Assembly: GCA_018066125.1 (NCBI GenBank) | Contig: JAGHSA010000004.1 | Span: forward strand, 62,001-126,000 | From: Candidatus Cryptobacteroides onthequi | Lineage (GTDB): Bacteria > Bacteroidota > Bacteroidia > Bacteroidales > UBA932 | Reading direction: 5' to 3' | DNA: 64,000 bases | Shown: positions 19,149 to 27,766 of the stretch, one piece after another | How positions within the stretch are numbered: position 1 is the first letter of the stretch | Layout: every line of letters begins with the position of its first letter | Program-made: the position numbers and the translations under genes | Notes under the pieces: generated by a model | Database searches by the model: none | The model's input: only the letters and a program-made list of their open reading frames with translations | What the model was told of the DNA's origin: nothing

Positions 19149-20189
19149 ATGACTCATAACAGATTATTTTCTGCAATAGCGTTTACATTCATACTTCTCC
19201 TTGCTTTCTCATGCAAAAAGAAAGAAGAGAAGGTGGAATACAACTATCTCAACGGTACCCCGAAATTCAGCATTCCGGCCTACGTGCAGCCGGGTGAGGT
19301 ATATGTACTCCATCCGAGGGAGGTGACGCGCCCGTCAGATGACACCAGTACCGACGGCATCGGATATTACTGGTCGGTGAGCCCCATCACGACAAAAAAG
19401 GACACCGTAAGGACTGAGAAAGATGCGGCTTCAGTCTCTGCAGACTACACCCTCACCATCCCGGACACACTCTGCACCATCACCACCACCTGCAGCGCAT
19501 TCGCGGAGGGCTACTATTCATCGAGTTCAGAAGCCTCATCTATCATCGTGAAGCCATACGGCGAGGACAGGTCGCTCAAGGGCATCACCTATCCTGACAA
19601 GTCAAAGGTCATCACTGACTCCAGGGATTCCAAGAAATACTACTACACCACAGCCGCAGGTCTTGACTGGTTTGTCGAGAATCTCGCTTTCGAGGGTGCA
19701 GGAAAGCCATTCCTCGACTCTCCTGCCATGACCGACATCTTCGGCATGTTCTACACCTGGAACGAAGCAGCCAAGGCATGTCCTGCAGGCTGGAGGCTCC
19801 CATCCAACGAAGATTTCCTCGCTCTCCACAACAGCCTCACCGGAGCAAAGAACACAGCAGCCAAGACCACATTCTATGGAAACATGGGCGACTGCATGGC
19901 CGATGCTTATCTCAACGACATCAAGCTCTGGGAGTTCTGGCCAGGTGTCAACATCAACAACAAGACCGGCCTTGCAATGATTCCTGCAGGATATGCCACC
20001 ATCAACGAGGATGGCAATGCAAGGTACTACGGATCCACATACTACTACACATGCTGGACCTCAGACGAGGCCGGAAGCGACAAGGCATATTACAGATATG
20101 TATATGCAGACAAGCCTGACATGCTCCTGGGTTCAGGAAGCAAGACAGACTTTGCGTCGCCAGTAAGATGTGTGAGAACGTCAGAATAG
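19149..20189 (+). CDS. FISUMP-domain lipoprotein
   Basis: The 346-residue protein has a lipoprotein signal (AFSC, Cys22, followed by a KKKEEK tract) and a C-terminal major paralogous domain of the Fibrobacter succinogenes type (FISUMP, about 175-345). Signatures of that domain are GLDWFVENLAF, DIFGMFYTWNEA, CPAGWRLPSNEDF and the closing PVRCVR. The N-terminal half (about 25-150) looks Ig/PKD-like (a YYWSVSP and TTTCSAFAEGYYSSSSE pattern). FISUMP proteins are surface or secreted and of unknown function. It is a single-gene unit converging on lolA. Confidence 0.85.
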   Translation: MTHNRLFSAIAFTFILLLAFSCKKKEEKVEYNYLNGTPKFSIPAYVQPGEVYVLHPREVTRPSDDTSTDGIGYYWSVSPITTKKDTVRTEKDAASVSADYTLTIPDTLCTITTTCSAFAEGYYSSSSEASSIIVKPYGEDRSLKGITYPDKSKVITDSRDSKKYYYTTAAGLDWFVENLAFEGAGKPFLDSPAMTDIFGMFYTWNEAAKACPAGWRLPSNEDFLALHNSLTGAKNTAAKTTFYGNMGDCMADAYLNDIKLWEFWPGVNINNKTGLAMIPAGYATINEDGNARYYGSTYYYTCWTSDEAGSDKAYYRYVYADKPDMLLGSGSKTDFASPVRCVRTSE

Positions 20190-20196
20190 CCGAAAG

Positions 20197-20817
20197 CTAT
20201 CTGAGATCCGTGACCAGATAGGATTTATCCAATTTCCCGGCATCGAAAGAGAACGATCCGGAAGCCTGTGCGGCAAACTTGAAAGAACTGAGGGTGATCG
20301 ACGCCGACGTGCCGTCCTCTGTGACGACCATGGCACCGACAGGAATGCTTTCAGAGTTGAAATACAAGGACACGGACTTTAGTCCGGTACCTGATACAGA
20401 AGGAATGAGCGTCACCTGTGTGGCGCTTTTCCCGTTGAATGAAGAAGACTTCTGAGATGACTGCGTGAAGACGGTCCCCACAGCCTGGAGCAGGAGAGCC
20501 GGATTGCCCATGAAATCTGTCCCCGCATCCTCGACTGACTCTATGTACAGCTCTTTCGCGGCATGGTCCACAGTCCAGCGGCTTCTTCCGTCACACCACA
20601 CCTCGAGACCGTTTCCAAGCATCTTGTATCTTCCGTCGGCATAGGTCACGGACCCGCTTCCAGTCACAGTGGCGGATGTCTTGACCTTGAAACTGTAGTC
20701 GAACGACGCACCCGAAGAGGCGAGTTTCTCCGAGAAACCGCTGACCAGACTGCTCTGGGCGGATGACAGTGCCGCACAGCCGAGGAGCAGCACGAGAGAG
20801 AGTATCAGTCTTTTCAT
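20197..20817 (-). CDS. LolA-like outer-membrane lipoprotein carrier protein
   Basis: This 206-residue periplasmic protein has a signal peptide (ending LSSAQ, residue 21) and a LolA-like fold: an amphipathic start (SGFSEKLASS), repeated beta strands with a WCDGRSRWTVDHAAKELYI hairpin (about 90-110), and a loop-rich second half. LolA carries lipoproteins across the periplasm. The start codon overlaps the ftsK stop by one base, a gene order found in other Bacteroidota. Sequence match to Proteobacterial LolA is weak by eye, so the assignment rests on fold pattern and neighbourhood. Confidence 0.78.
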   Translation of the reverse strand: MKRLILSLVLLLGCAALSSAQSSLVSGFSEKLASSGASFDYSFKVKTSATVTGSGSVTYADGRYKMLGNGLEVWCDGRSRWTVDHAAKELYIESVEDAGTDFMGNPALLLQAVGTVFTQSSQKSSSFNGKSATQVTLIPSVSGTGLKSVSLYFNSESIPVGAMVVTEDGTSASITLSSFKFAAQASGSFSFDAGKLDKSYLVTDLR

Positions 20818-23246
20818 TACTTCCTGAACGCTTTGAGTATCTGCTCAAGGGAATCAAGGTCCTGTACAAGCACCTGACGTGGCTTCGAGCCCTCCTGCGG
20901 CCCGACAATGCCTGCTGCCTCGAGCTGATCCATCACACGGCCTGCCTTTGCATAACCCATGCCGAGCCTGCGCTGGAGATCAGAGGTCGATCCCTTCTGT
21001 GTGATGACCACCTGCTTGGCAGCCTCCTCGAATCGCTCGTCAATATCCTTCATGTCGATCATGCCGCCTCCCTCTGCATCTGCCGGAGACGGATCCGGAA
21101 GGTAGTAAGGAGTGTTGTATGACTTCTTGTAACCCTGCTGTGCACCGATATATGCCGTGATGCCGTTGATCTCGTCGTTGCTTATGTAACCGCACTGAAC
21201 ACGTTCAGTCTCCACTCCGCTGTAGAAGAGCATATCTCCCCTACCGATGAGTTTTTCGGCTCCCGGCATGTCAAGAATGGTCATGGAATCGATACGGGAA
21301 GTGACTCTGAAGGCGATACGTGTAGGGAAGTTGGCCTTGATGATACCGGAGATGACATCCACCGAAGGTCTCTGGGTGGCCAGCACCACATGGATACCGG
21401 CAGCACGTCCCTTCTGCGCAAGACGGATGATCGAAGTCTGTATGCTCTTGGCTGCGGCCTTTGACTCGGCCGAGCCGCCTACCGACATGGTCAGATCGGC
21501 ATACTCATCGATGATGGTCACGAGATACGGCATGAAGCGGTGTCCCTCGGTAGGAAGGAGGTGACGTGCCTTATATTTCTCATTGTAGAGCTTGACGTTG
21601 TTCACCAGAGCCTTGCTCAGGAGCTCGTAGCGCTCATCCATCTCGATGCACAGAGAGCGGAGTATCTTCTCGGCGTCAGGTGCCTTTTTCACGATAGCCT
21701 CATTCCTTTCCTCGGCCTCGTCTCCGGCTGTAGGCAGCACTGCAAGATAGTGCTTGAGCAGCTGGGCATATGAGGAGAACTCGACCATCTTAGGGTCGAT
21801 GAACACCATCTTGAGCTCAGACGGATGCCTTGAGTACAGCAGAGATGCCACGAGGACATTCAGGCCGACAGACTTACCCTGCTTGGTGGCACCAGCGATG
21901 AGAAGGTGAGGGGTGTCGGCAAGGTCGAACACCTTCACCTTCTGGGTGATGGTGTAACCTATGGCTACCGGCAGCTCAGCCTTGCTCTCACGGAAGGCAT
22001 TGTCATTGAGGAGAGCCTTGAGAGGCACGATGGACGCCTTGTCATTTGCGACCTCGATACCCACTGAATCATTGAGTGTGATGACGCGGACACCCTTGGC
22101 GTTGAGAGACATGGCAATATCATCCTGAAGCCTCTTGATCTGCGAAATCTGGACTCCTGCCGAAGGATAGACCTTGTACAGGGTGACTGTAGGACCAACG
22201 ACAGCCTTCACATCGTCAAGCTGAATCTTATAATTGGCGAGAGTCGCGCGTATCTTGTTGTTGTTGCGGGTGAGCTCTTCCGATGACACCTCCTGCTTCC
22301 CTGAGAAATGAGACTCGAGGAGATTGATGTCAAGCATCTTGTAGCCTGGAAGCTCGGCACGTACATCGATAGGAGGGAGCGGTTTGCTAGGAGTGGCCGA
22401 GAGACTGTCGTCTCTGATGACCTCCATCTCCTTGGGTGCTTCGAGTGCCGCAGCAGGCTGTGGCTTCGGCTGAGGCTGGGGTACGGACCCGGTCTTTGGC
22501 TCTGACACAGGCGCGGCAGTGACCGTCACGAGCGGTGTCATGACAGGTTCAGGCCTGACCTCAGGTACGGCTTGACGGACAGGCTCAGCCCCGACGACCG
22601 GCTCAGGGACCCTATCCTCCGAGACGGCATCTTCTGTCTCTTCATCGTCAGTATCCTTTTCTCTGCCGACCAGGGCTGTCACCCAGTCGGAGAACCTCTC
22701 GCTGCTGAAGAAAAGCCAGCATATCGCTGTCACGGCCACAAAGAAGAGCGTGATGATCCAGCCGAAAAGATTGATGCTCCAGTCCGTGACAAACGCACCG
22801 CACTGGCCGCCCAGGCCGCCGCCGAACGCATTGGAAAGCCCGAACATCCTGCCGAAATATGAGAGCAGGAGGGATACCACGAAGGCGCCGGAAAGAGCGA
22901 CCACCGTGGTCCTGAGCAGAGAATAATGCCACCTCTGGAGCAGCAGGCGCGCTGAGATGGCAGCAAGAATCACCAGAAAGGCAAAGCTGCCGAGGCCGAA
23001 ACACCTCTCGATCATGAAACGCCCCATGCTGAAGCCGGTCTTCCCTGCCGCATTGTGAGACACGACATCCACTGACATCATGTCCGGATCCGTGACAAGG
23101 CTCTGATCAGCCTTCCATGTGAAAAGATATGAAAGGGACGACAGGAGCGTGAACACGGCGAAAGCCGCGATGCACAGTCCTGTGATCCTGACGGCCGTCT
23201 CCTTCTGACGGTCATCCCAGCTGCTCCAGAAAGGGATTCTTGCCAT
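20817..23246 (-). CDS. ftsK: DNA translocase FtsK/SpoIIIE
   Basis: The 809-residue protein couples chromosome segregation to division. Four membrane segments lie at about 22-42, 88-110, 115-137 and 160-180. A Pro/Glu-rich linker (about 205-300, repeated EPV/QPQPKP) follows, then the alpha/beta motor domain with Walker A GATKQGKS at 452-459 and Walker B IIDEYADL (about 580), the RPSVDVISG arginine-containing segment, and a C-terminal winged-helix gamma domain (about 735-800, RRLGMGYAKAGRVMDQLEAAGIVG) that reads KOPS-type polar sequences. All motor motifs are intact. It lies between a DUF4290 gene (8-base gap) and lolA. Confidence 0.97.
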   Translation of the reverse strand: MARIPFWSSWDDRQKETAVRITGLCIAAFAVFTLLSSLSYLFTWKADQSLVTDPDMMSVDVVSHNAAGKTGFSMGRFMIERCFGLGSFAFLVILAAISARLLLQRWHYSLLRTTVVALSGAFVVSLLLSYFGRMFGLSNAFGGGLGGQCGAFVTDWSINLFGWIITLFFVAVTAICWLFFSSERFSDWVTALVGREKDTDDEETEDAVSEDRVPEPVVGAEPVRQAVPEVRPEPVMTPLVTVTAAPVSEPKTGSVPQPQPKPQPAAALEAPKEMEVIRDDSLSATPSKPLPPIDVRAELPGYKMLDINLLESHFSGKQEVSSEELTRNNNKIRATLANYKIQLDDVKAVVGPTVTLYKVYPSAGVQISQIKRLQDDIAMSLNAKGVRVITLNDSVGIEVANDKASIVPLKALLNDNAFRESKAELPVAIGYTITQKVKVFDLADTPHLLIAGATKQGKSVGLNVLVASLLYSRHPSELKMVFIDPKMVEFSSYAQLLKHYLAVLPTAGDEAEERNEAIVKKAPDAEKILRSLCIEMDERYELLSKALVNNVKLYNEKYKARHLLPTEGHRFMPYLVTIIDEYADLTMSVGGSAESKAAAKSIQTSIIRLAQKGRAAGIHVVLATQRPSVDVISGIIKANFPTRIAFRVTSRIDSMTILDMPGAEKLIGRGDMLFYSGVETERVQCGYISNDEINGITAYIGAQQGYKKSYNTPYYLPDPSPADAEGGGMIDMKDIDERFEEAAKQVVITQKGSTSDLQRRLGMGYAKAGRVMDQLEAAGIVGPQEGSKPRQVLVQDLDSLEQILKAFRK

Positions 23247-23254
23247 TTTGGTGT

Positions 23255-23923
23255 CTAGCGTTTCTTATTCTTCCAGTTATTCTTGTTCTGACGGTTCTTC
23301 TTGGCTGCCTGACCGACATTGATGCCCATTCCCGGACGTGAGAATGTGGCGTCTCCAGATATCTTGGTGAGGCTGATGCCCTCCGGAACCTTGATGCGGT
23401 AGTCAGACAGCTTCTCTATGTCATTGAAGATGGTCTCATCCGCAACGCTGTCCTTGTTCCATATGAGATACTGCTGTCTCATGTAGATGGCCAGCGAACG
23501 TATCATGGCTGTCTTCACCTCGCCGTCAGGCTCGGACGAGATCAGATCGATGATGCTTTCGATATTGCGGCCGTAGTGCGCGGCCTTCACCGGCTTGCTC
23601 TTGAGCGGGATGGTTACAGGCCTGGTTTCCATGATTTCCGGCACAGGAGCAGGATACGGGGCGTCGATATCCAGATCGTAGCCCGCTATCATAAAGAGAT
23701 GATCCCAGAGCTTCTGCTCGAAGTTCTCCTGCTGATGTACCTGAGGATTGAGAATCTCCATCGATTTCACGACAGCCTTGGCCTGCTCGCTCCTCTTGTC
23801 CCTGTCCTCTATGGTCTTGAGCTGCTCGACCATACTGAGGATGTTGCGTCCGTATTCAGGCATGGCGAGTTTCTCGTTTTCTGTATTGTAGTACAGCTTG
23901 ATGGTATTTTCGTTTCTTTCCAT
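23255..23923 (-). CDS. DUF4290 family protein
   Basis: This 222-residue protein matches the Bacteroidota-specific DUF4290 family of unknown function: the start MERNENTIKLYYNTENEKL, then MPEYGRNI and a second AHYGRNI repeat (about 22 and 125), and a basic Asn/Lys-rich tail (NRQNKNNWKNKKR). The reading frame extends further upstream to 24109 but that part would overlap the HAD gene and precede the promoter box, so the ATG at 23923 is preferred. The basic tail could contact nucleic acid or ribosomes. It precedes ftsK by eight bases and probably shares its transcript. Confidence 0.85.
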   Translation of the reverse strand: MERNENTIKLYYNTENEKLAMPEYGRNILSMVEQLKTIEDRDKRSEQAKAVVKSMEILNPQVHQQENFEQKLWDHLFMIAGYDLDIDAPYPAPVPEIMETRPVTIPLKSKPVKAAHYGRNIESIIDLISSEPDGEVKTAMIRSLAIYMRQQYLIWNKDSVADETIFNDIEKLSDYRIKVPEGISLTKISGDATFSRPGMGINVGQAAKKNRQNKNNWKNKKR

Positions 23924-23943
23924 AATAATGGTTTGTAAGAATG

Positions 23944-23951
23944 CAAAGATA
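23944..23951 (-). promoter_or_regulatory. -7 promoter box for the DUF4290-ftsK-lolA unit
   Basis: TATCTTTG on the minus strand is an exact TAnnTTTG match 20 bases upstream of the DUF4290 start, with a TTTG 15 bases further upstream (a little short for -33). Confidence 0.65.
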
Positions 23952-23975
23952 GTGATTTTGCACTTGCAAAAAAAC

Positions 23976-24653
23976 TCAGACGGTCTCCTGTCCGAGAAGG
24001 AGAGAGCGCAGCTGAGACACCGATCCGGCAATCGCGGATGCGCCTGCATCCTGAAGGTCAGACAGCGGTCTGAAGCCCCAGGTGACACCGATCGAAGGTA
24101 TGCCGCCATTGGCCGCCGTCCTGATATCGGTCCCCGAATCTCCCGCCATCACGACCCTCGGGGAGGAAATGCCGCTCTTTGCCATGATGCTTCTCACTAT
24201 GGCAGCGTCCGGCTTGAGCGGAGCTCCTTCCGCATTGCCGAGCACGGCGAGGAATTTCACATCAGGGAAAAAACGTTTCACGAGGGTTTCGGTGCCGCTC
24301 TGGAATTTGTTGGATGCCACCGCCACCATGGTGCCTGCAGCATCAAGATCGCGTATCAGCCCGGGGATGCCTTCATAGGGACGGGTATGCACATCGATAT
24401 GTCCCGTGTAATACTCCTTGAATGAGGCGAGTGCCCTGTCGATCAGAGCCTCATCACCCTGCAATGCCTGAGGGAGAGCCTGTGTCACGAGGTTTCTGAT
24501 GCCGTGACCCACCATCCTGCGGTACTCCTCCATGGTATGGAGAGGCCATCCTCCCTGCTCCATGGCATGATTGACCGCGGTTCCAAGATCCTCGATGGTA
24601 TCCAGCAGGGTACCGTCGAGATCGAATATCACTATATCGTATTTCTTTTCCAT
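23976..24653 (-). CDS. HAD-superfamily phosphatase, phosphoglycolate-phosphatase-like
   Basis: The 225-residue enzyme has the four HAD motifs: I, DLDGTLLD with the nucleophile Asp11 and acid Asp13; II, the VAVASNK serine (about 110); III, the Lys of LKPDAAIV (about 150); IV, MAGDSGTDIRTAANGG (about 170). A helical cap lies between motifs I and II (about 17-85), as in phosphoglycolate phosphatase (Gph) and PgmB-like enzymes. Small phosphorylated metabolites are likely substrates; the exact one cannot be told. It follows the AddA-like gene by about 20 bases and may be the end of that operon. Confidence 0.9.
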   Translation of the reverse strand: MEKKYDIVIFDLDGTLLDTIEDLGTAVNHAMEQGGWPLHTMEEYRRMVGHGIRNLVTQALPQALQGDEALIDRALASFKEYYTGHIDVHTRPYEGIPGLIRDLDAAGTMVAVASNKFQSGTETLVKRFFPDVKFLAVLGNAEGAPLKPDAAIVRSIMAKSGISSPRVVMAGDSGTDIRTAANGGIPSIGVTWGFRPLSDLQDAGASAIAGSVSQLRSLLLGQETV

Positions 24654-24673
24654 ATTCTGTAAAACATTATCAT

Positions 24674-27600
24674 TCAGACCTCCACCACCTTGTCTTCATA
24701 GACATACCAGACATATCCGGAGACTTCCGGGTAGCCCATGCGTCTGTAAAGGTCCATATATCTTGACACCTGGCGGGCATACCGGGGTTCTTCCGCACCG
24801 AACTTGTAATCGATGACATAGGTATGACCGTCAGCGACGACCACTCTGTCAGGACGGTATATCTGCCCATCGGTCGAGATGATGCCGTCTTCATTGTGCA
24901 CTTCAGCACCATCAGTGAACCAGCCCCGCTCGGCTGCAGACGCTATCCTGTCGCGAAGGAGTGCATAATCCATCTCGCCCTCCTCGGAAGAAATCTGACC
25001 GTCCCGTACCTGAGAATCGACCGCCTCGCGAAGGTCGGCAGGCACATTCACTGCAGACAATATGCCATGCAGGACGATTCCGTTCAGACGGTTGGACGCG
25101 GCTGCGCCCACCTTGCCGTCCTCTCCGAAGAAATCCACGGAGTCAGCACTGAATTTGAGTCTTCCGCGCTCACGGACATCTGCAGCCTCGCCGTCTGTCA
25201 CAGTCTTGACGGGATTGACCGGGATGGACGGATACAGAGCCTCCATCGGAATCACAGCCTCCGGCACGTCCCTCTTCATGGCGCTGAAGTCATATGGGCT
25301 TCCGGAGACAAAGCGGTCTGTTCCGACATAATGGAACAGAAGCTGGGAGAAGTCCGTGAACTCGTACATGGAGCCGCTCCGGAACGCCTCGACGCACTTG
25401 GCTGCAGGCACGGCGGCTATCACATGCAGAGACTTCCCCGCCCTGGTAAGTGCCACGTAGAAAGTATTGATGCCGTCCACGAGCTGAAGGCGCTGTTCCT
25501 TGCGGTAGTCGGATTCGAATAGCGTCTCCTGGACATTCTTCGTCATGTTGACAGGGAATATGCCCTTGCCGGCTTCCTCGAGTCCGGTCCCTTCCGCGGC
25601 AGGCCGGCACCAATGCCAGCTCTTTCCGGACGTGGTCACCTTTTCGGCAAACGGGAATATCACATGCGGGAACTCCAGTCCCTTGGACTTGTGTATGGTC
25701 ATGATCCTGACGGCGTCAGCATCTGACGGCGAGCTCACCTTGAAGCTGTTCTCAGCCCAGTATTTCAGGAAAAGCATCAGGTTGTTGCCGTTCTGGGCCG
25801 TCCAGTCCAGAAGAGTGTCCATGAAAGACTGTATGTACAGGACTTCTCCGCGGAAAACGTCCTCATCATGCTTCCTGAGCTCCCTCAGCAGTCCCTCACA
25901 GAGATCGACAAGAGAATGATAACGATCCGGGAAGGTCACATCCAGCTCTGAGGCGAGATAGGAATTGAGACTGTCGTCCGGATTCGCCACGCAGCTGAGC
26001 AGCGCCACAAGACGGCGCACGGTGGCAGACGACCTCACATCGAGAGAGTCGTCGGAAAGCACCGGCACACCGCTCGCGATGAGGAAGGCAGCTATGTCCC
26101 CGCCTTCCTTGTTGTTTCTCACCAGCACCGCAATGTCGCCCCATCCGGCCCCGGCGTCCCTGACCTTGCAGATGCTTGCGAGAACCTCATCCATCTGGGC
26201 GTCTTTTTCGCAGAATGTGACTTCCACACAGCCTTCCTGAGGATCTGAACTCCGTGGCTGCTGCTCCACATCCCTGTATATGCCGCTGATGTCATGGAAG
26301 CCCTCTATTCCTGTCATGGTGTCAAGGATGCCTGCGGCATACCGGAAGAAGCCATTGTTGAACTCCACGATGCTCCGGGTACTGCGCCAGTTCTCCAGAA
26401 GCGCATCCTGAGATGCATCAGAGAACTGATCAGCTATCCTTGATGCCAGAAGCTCCCACTCGGACCCGCGCCAGCGGTATATGCTCTGCTTCACATCTCC
26501 GACCACCAGGTTCTCACGTCCGTTGTCATTGCTCTCCCGCAGGAGAGGGTAGAAATTCTGCCACTGGACATTGGATGTATCCTGGAACTCGTCAAGGAGG
26601 AAATTCTCAAATCTGACGCCCAGTTTCTCATAAACAAAGGGCGCGTCACTTCCGTCTATAATGTCACGGAGGATAGAGTTTGAATCCTCGATGCCGAGCA
26701 CATTCTTCTCCTTGAGCAGGGCATCGAACTCACGTCTCAGCTCCGCTGCAAGGCCGAGGCCATAGGTCTGGGCCTTGAGGATGGATGCCGTGTTGAACAC
26801 CTTGTACTCTGCACCCCAGAGCGAGCAGAAGTCCGCGACTGCCCCGAATGCATCTGAGCCCAGACTGCCGAGGCAGTCTCTGGCCTTGGCCTTAGAGAAC
26901 CACTGTTCAGGGTCAGACGCCCTGCGGAGGAACGCGTCAGTCGGCCTGACCATATCCCCGCCACCGCCAGGCTCTGCATATGACACCAGTTTCATGAGGA
27001 AACCACGATTGGTATCCGACAGAGACACTCCGGCAGCGGCAAAGGCATCTACCGCCTTCCGGGCCGTATCTTTCACCTGTCTATGGAAGCCATCGATGAC
27101 CTGAGAGCATTCTCTGCCCACTGCCTCGAGCTTTTCCTTCGAGAATGACTCTGACTCATCCAGTCCCATGCTCTCAGACAGATTCTTCCTCTCCTCGCTT
27201 GACAGTTTCTCTGCCATCTCGTAGAGGCGGCTCTCGAGATTGACTTTCGCTCCCTGCTCGAGCTGCTCCATGACACTCTTCTCCAGCCAGCCGAGAAGAT
27301 CCGAGCTGGCCTCGGTAAGCGAATCGAGTATCCTGTCCACAGACTCATGTATAAGGGAGTTTCTGTCCAATTCGATCTGATATGACGAGAACTGTCCTAT
27401 CTCTCGGGAGAATGCCTTGAGGGTCTGCTGGAAAAATCTGTCTATGGTACTCACAGAGAACGCGCTGTAGTCATGCAGGATATCTATGAGTATGTTTCCG
27501 GCCTTCTTCTGCAGCGATGCGGTATCCGGGAAAAGGGATGGGACGAAATCCTTCCTGTATCCAGATTTCTCCGGTTCCCTGGCCATGATGCTCAGTTCCT

Positions 27601-27766
27601 TCAGGATGCGGCTTTTCATTTCCGCCGTAGCCTTGTTGGTGAATGTCACCGCCAGAATGTGCCTGTACGGATGGTCTTCTTCCGAAGTGAGAAGTATCCT
27701 GATATATGTCTTGGCGAGATTGAAGGTCTTACCTGATCCCGCAGATGCGCGCAATATCCTTATCAT
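24674..27766 (-). CDS. AddA-like UvrD/REP helicase-nuclease
   Basis: The 1030-residue protein is the motor subunit of an AddAB/RecBCD-type double-strand-break repair complex. Superfamily 1 helicase motifs are present: Walker A ASAGSGKTF (7-15), motif Ia AVTFTNKATAEMK (about 44), Walker B LLDEFQDTS (about 390), motif III VGDVKQSIYRWRGS (about 422), and motif V-VI IMTIHKSKGLEFPHVIF (about 690). The C-terminus has a PD-(D/E)XK nuclease core (VIDYKFG, about 993) followed by an RQVSRYM helix. It overlaps the AddB-like gene by four bases (ATGA), so both subunits are coupled in translation. Confidence 0.93.
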   Translation of the reverse strand: MIRILRASAGSGKTFNLAKTYIRILLTSEEDHPYRHILAVTFTNKATAEMKSRILKELSIMAREPEKSGYRKDFVPSLFPDTASLQKKAGNILIDILHDYSAFSVSTIDRFFQQTLKAFSREIGQFSSYQIELDRNSLIHESVDRILDSLTEASSDLLGWLEKSVMEQLEQGAKVNLESRLYEMAEKLSSEERKNLSESMGLDESESFSKEKLEAVGRECSQVIDGFHRQVKDTARKAVDAFAAAGVSLSDTNRGFLMKLVSYAEPGGGGDMVRPTDAFLRRASDPEQWFSKAKARDCLGSLGSDAFGAVADFCSLWGAEYKVFNTASILKAQTYGLGLAAELRREFDALLKEKNVLGIEDSNSILRDIIDGSDAPFVYEKLGVRFENFLLDEFQDTSNVQWQNFYPLLRESNDNGRENLVVGDVKQSIYRWRGSEWELLASRIADQFSDASQDALLENWRSTRSIVEFNNGFFRYAAGILDTMTGIEGFHDISGIYRDVEQQPRSSDPQEGCVEVTFCEKDAQMDEVLASICKVRDAGAGWGDIAVLVRNNKEGGDIAAFLIASGVPVLSDDSLDVRSSATVRRLVALLSCVANPDDSLNSYLASELDVTFPDRYHSLVDLCEGLLRELRKHDEDVFRGEVLYIQSFMDTLLDWTAQNGNNLMLFLKYWAENSFKVSSPSDADAVRIMTIHKSKGLEFPHVIFPFAEKVTTSGKSWHWCRPAAEGTGLEEAGKGIFPVNMTKNVQETLFESDYRKEQRLQLVDGINTFYVALTRAGKSLHVIAAVPAAKCVEAFRSGSMYEFTDFSQLLFHYVGTDRFVSGSPYDFSAMKRDVPEAVIPMEALYPSIPVNPVKTVTDGEAADVRERGRLKFSADSVDFFGEDGKVGAAASNRLNGIVLHGILSAVNVPADLREAVDSQVRDGQISSEEGEMDYALLRDRIASAAERGWFTDGAEVHNEDGIISTDGQIYRPDRVVVADGHTYVIDYKFGAEEPRYARQVSRYMDLYRRMGYPEVSGYVWYVYEDKVVEV

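Noticed and set aside
20197..20221. Inverted repeat CTATCTG ... CAGATAG as a possible terminator between the FISUMP and lolA-like genes
   Set aside because: Only seven base pairs with an 11-base loop, no T-run, and it overlaps the lolA coding end.
23924..24109. N-terminal extension of the DUF4290 protein
   Set aside because: It would overlap the HAD gene and include the promoter box; the ATG at 23923 matches the family start.
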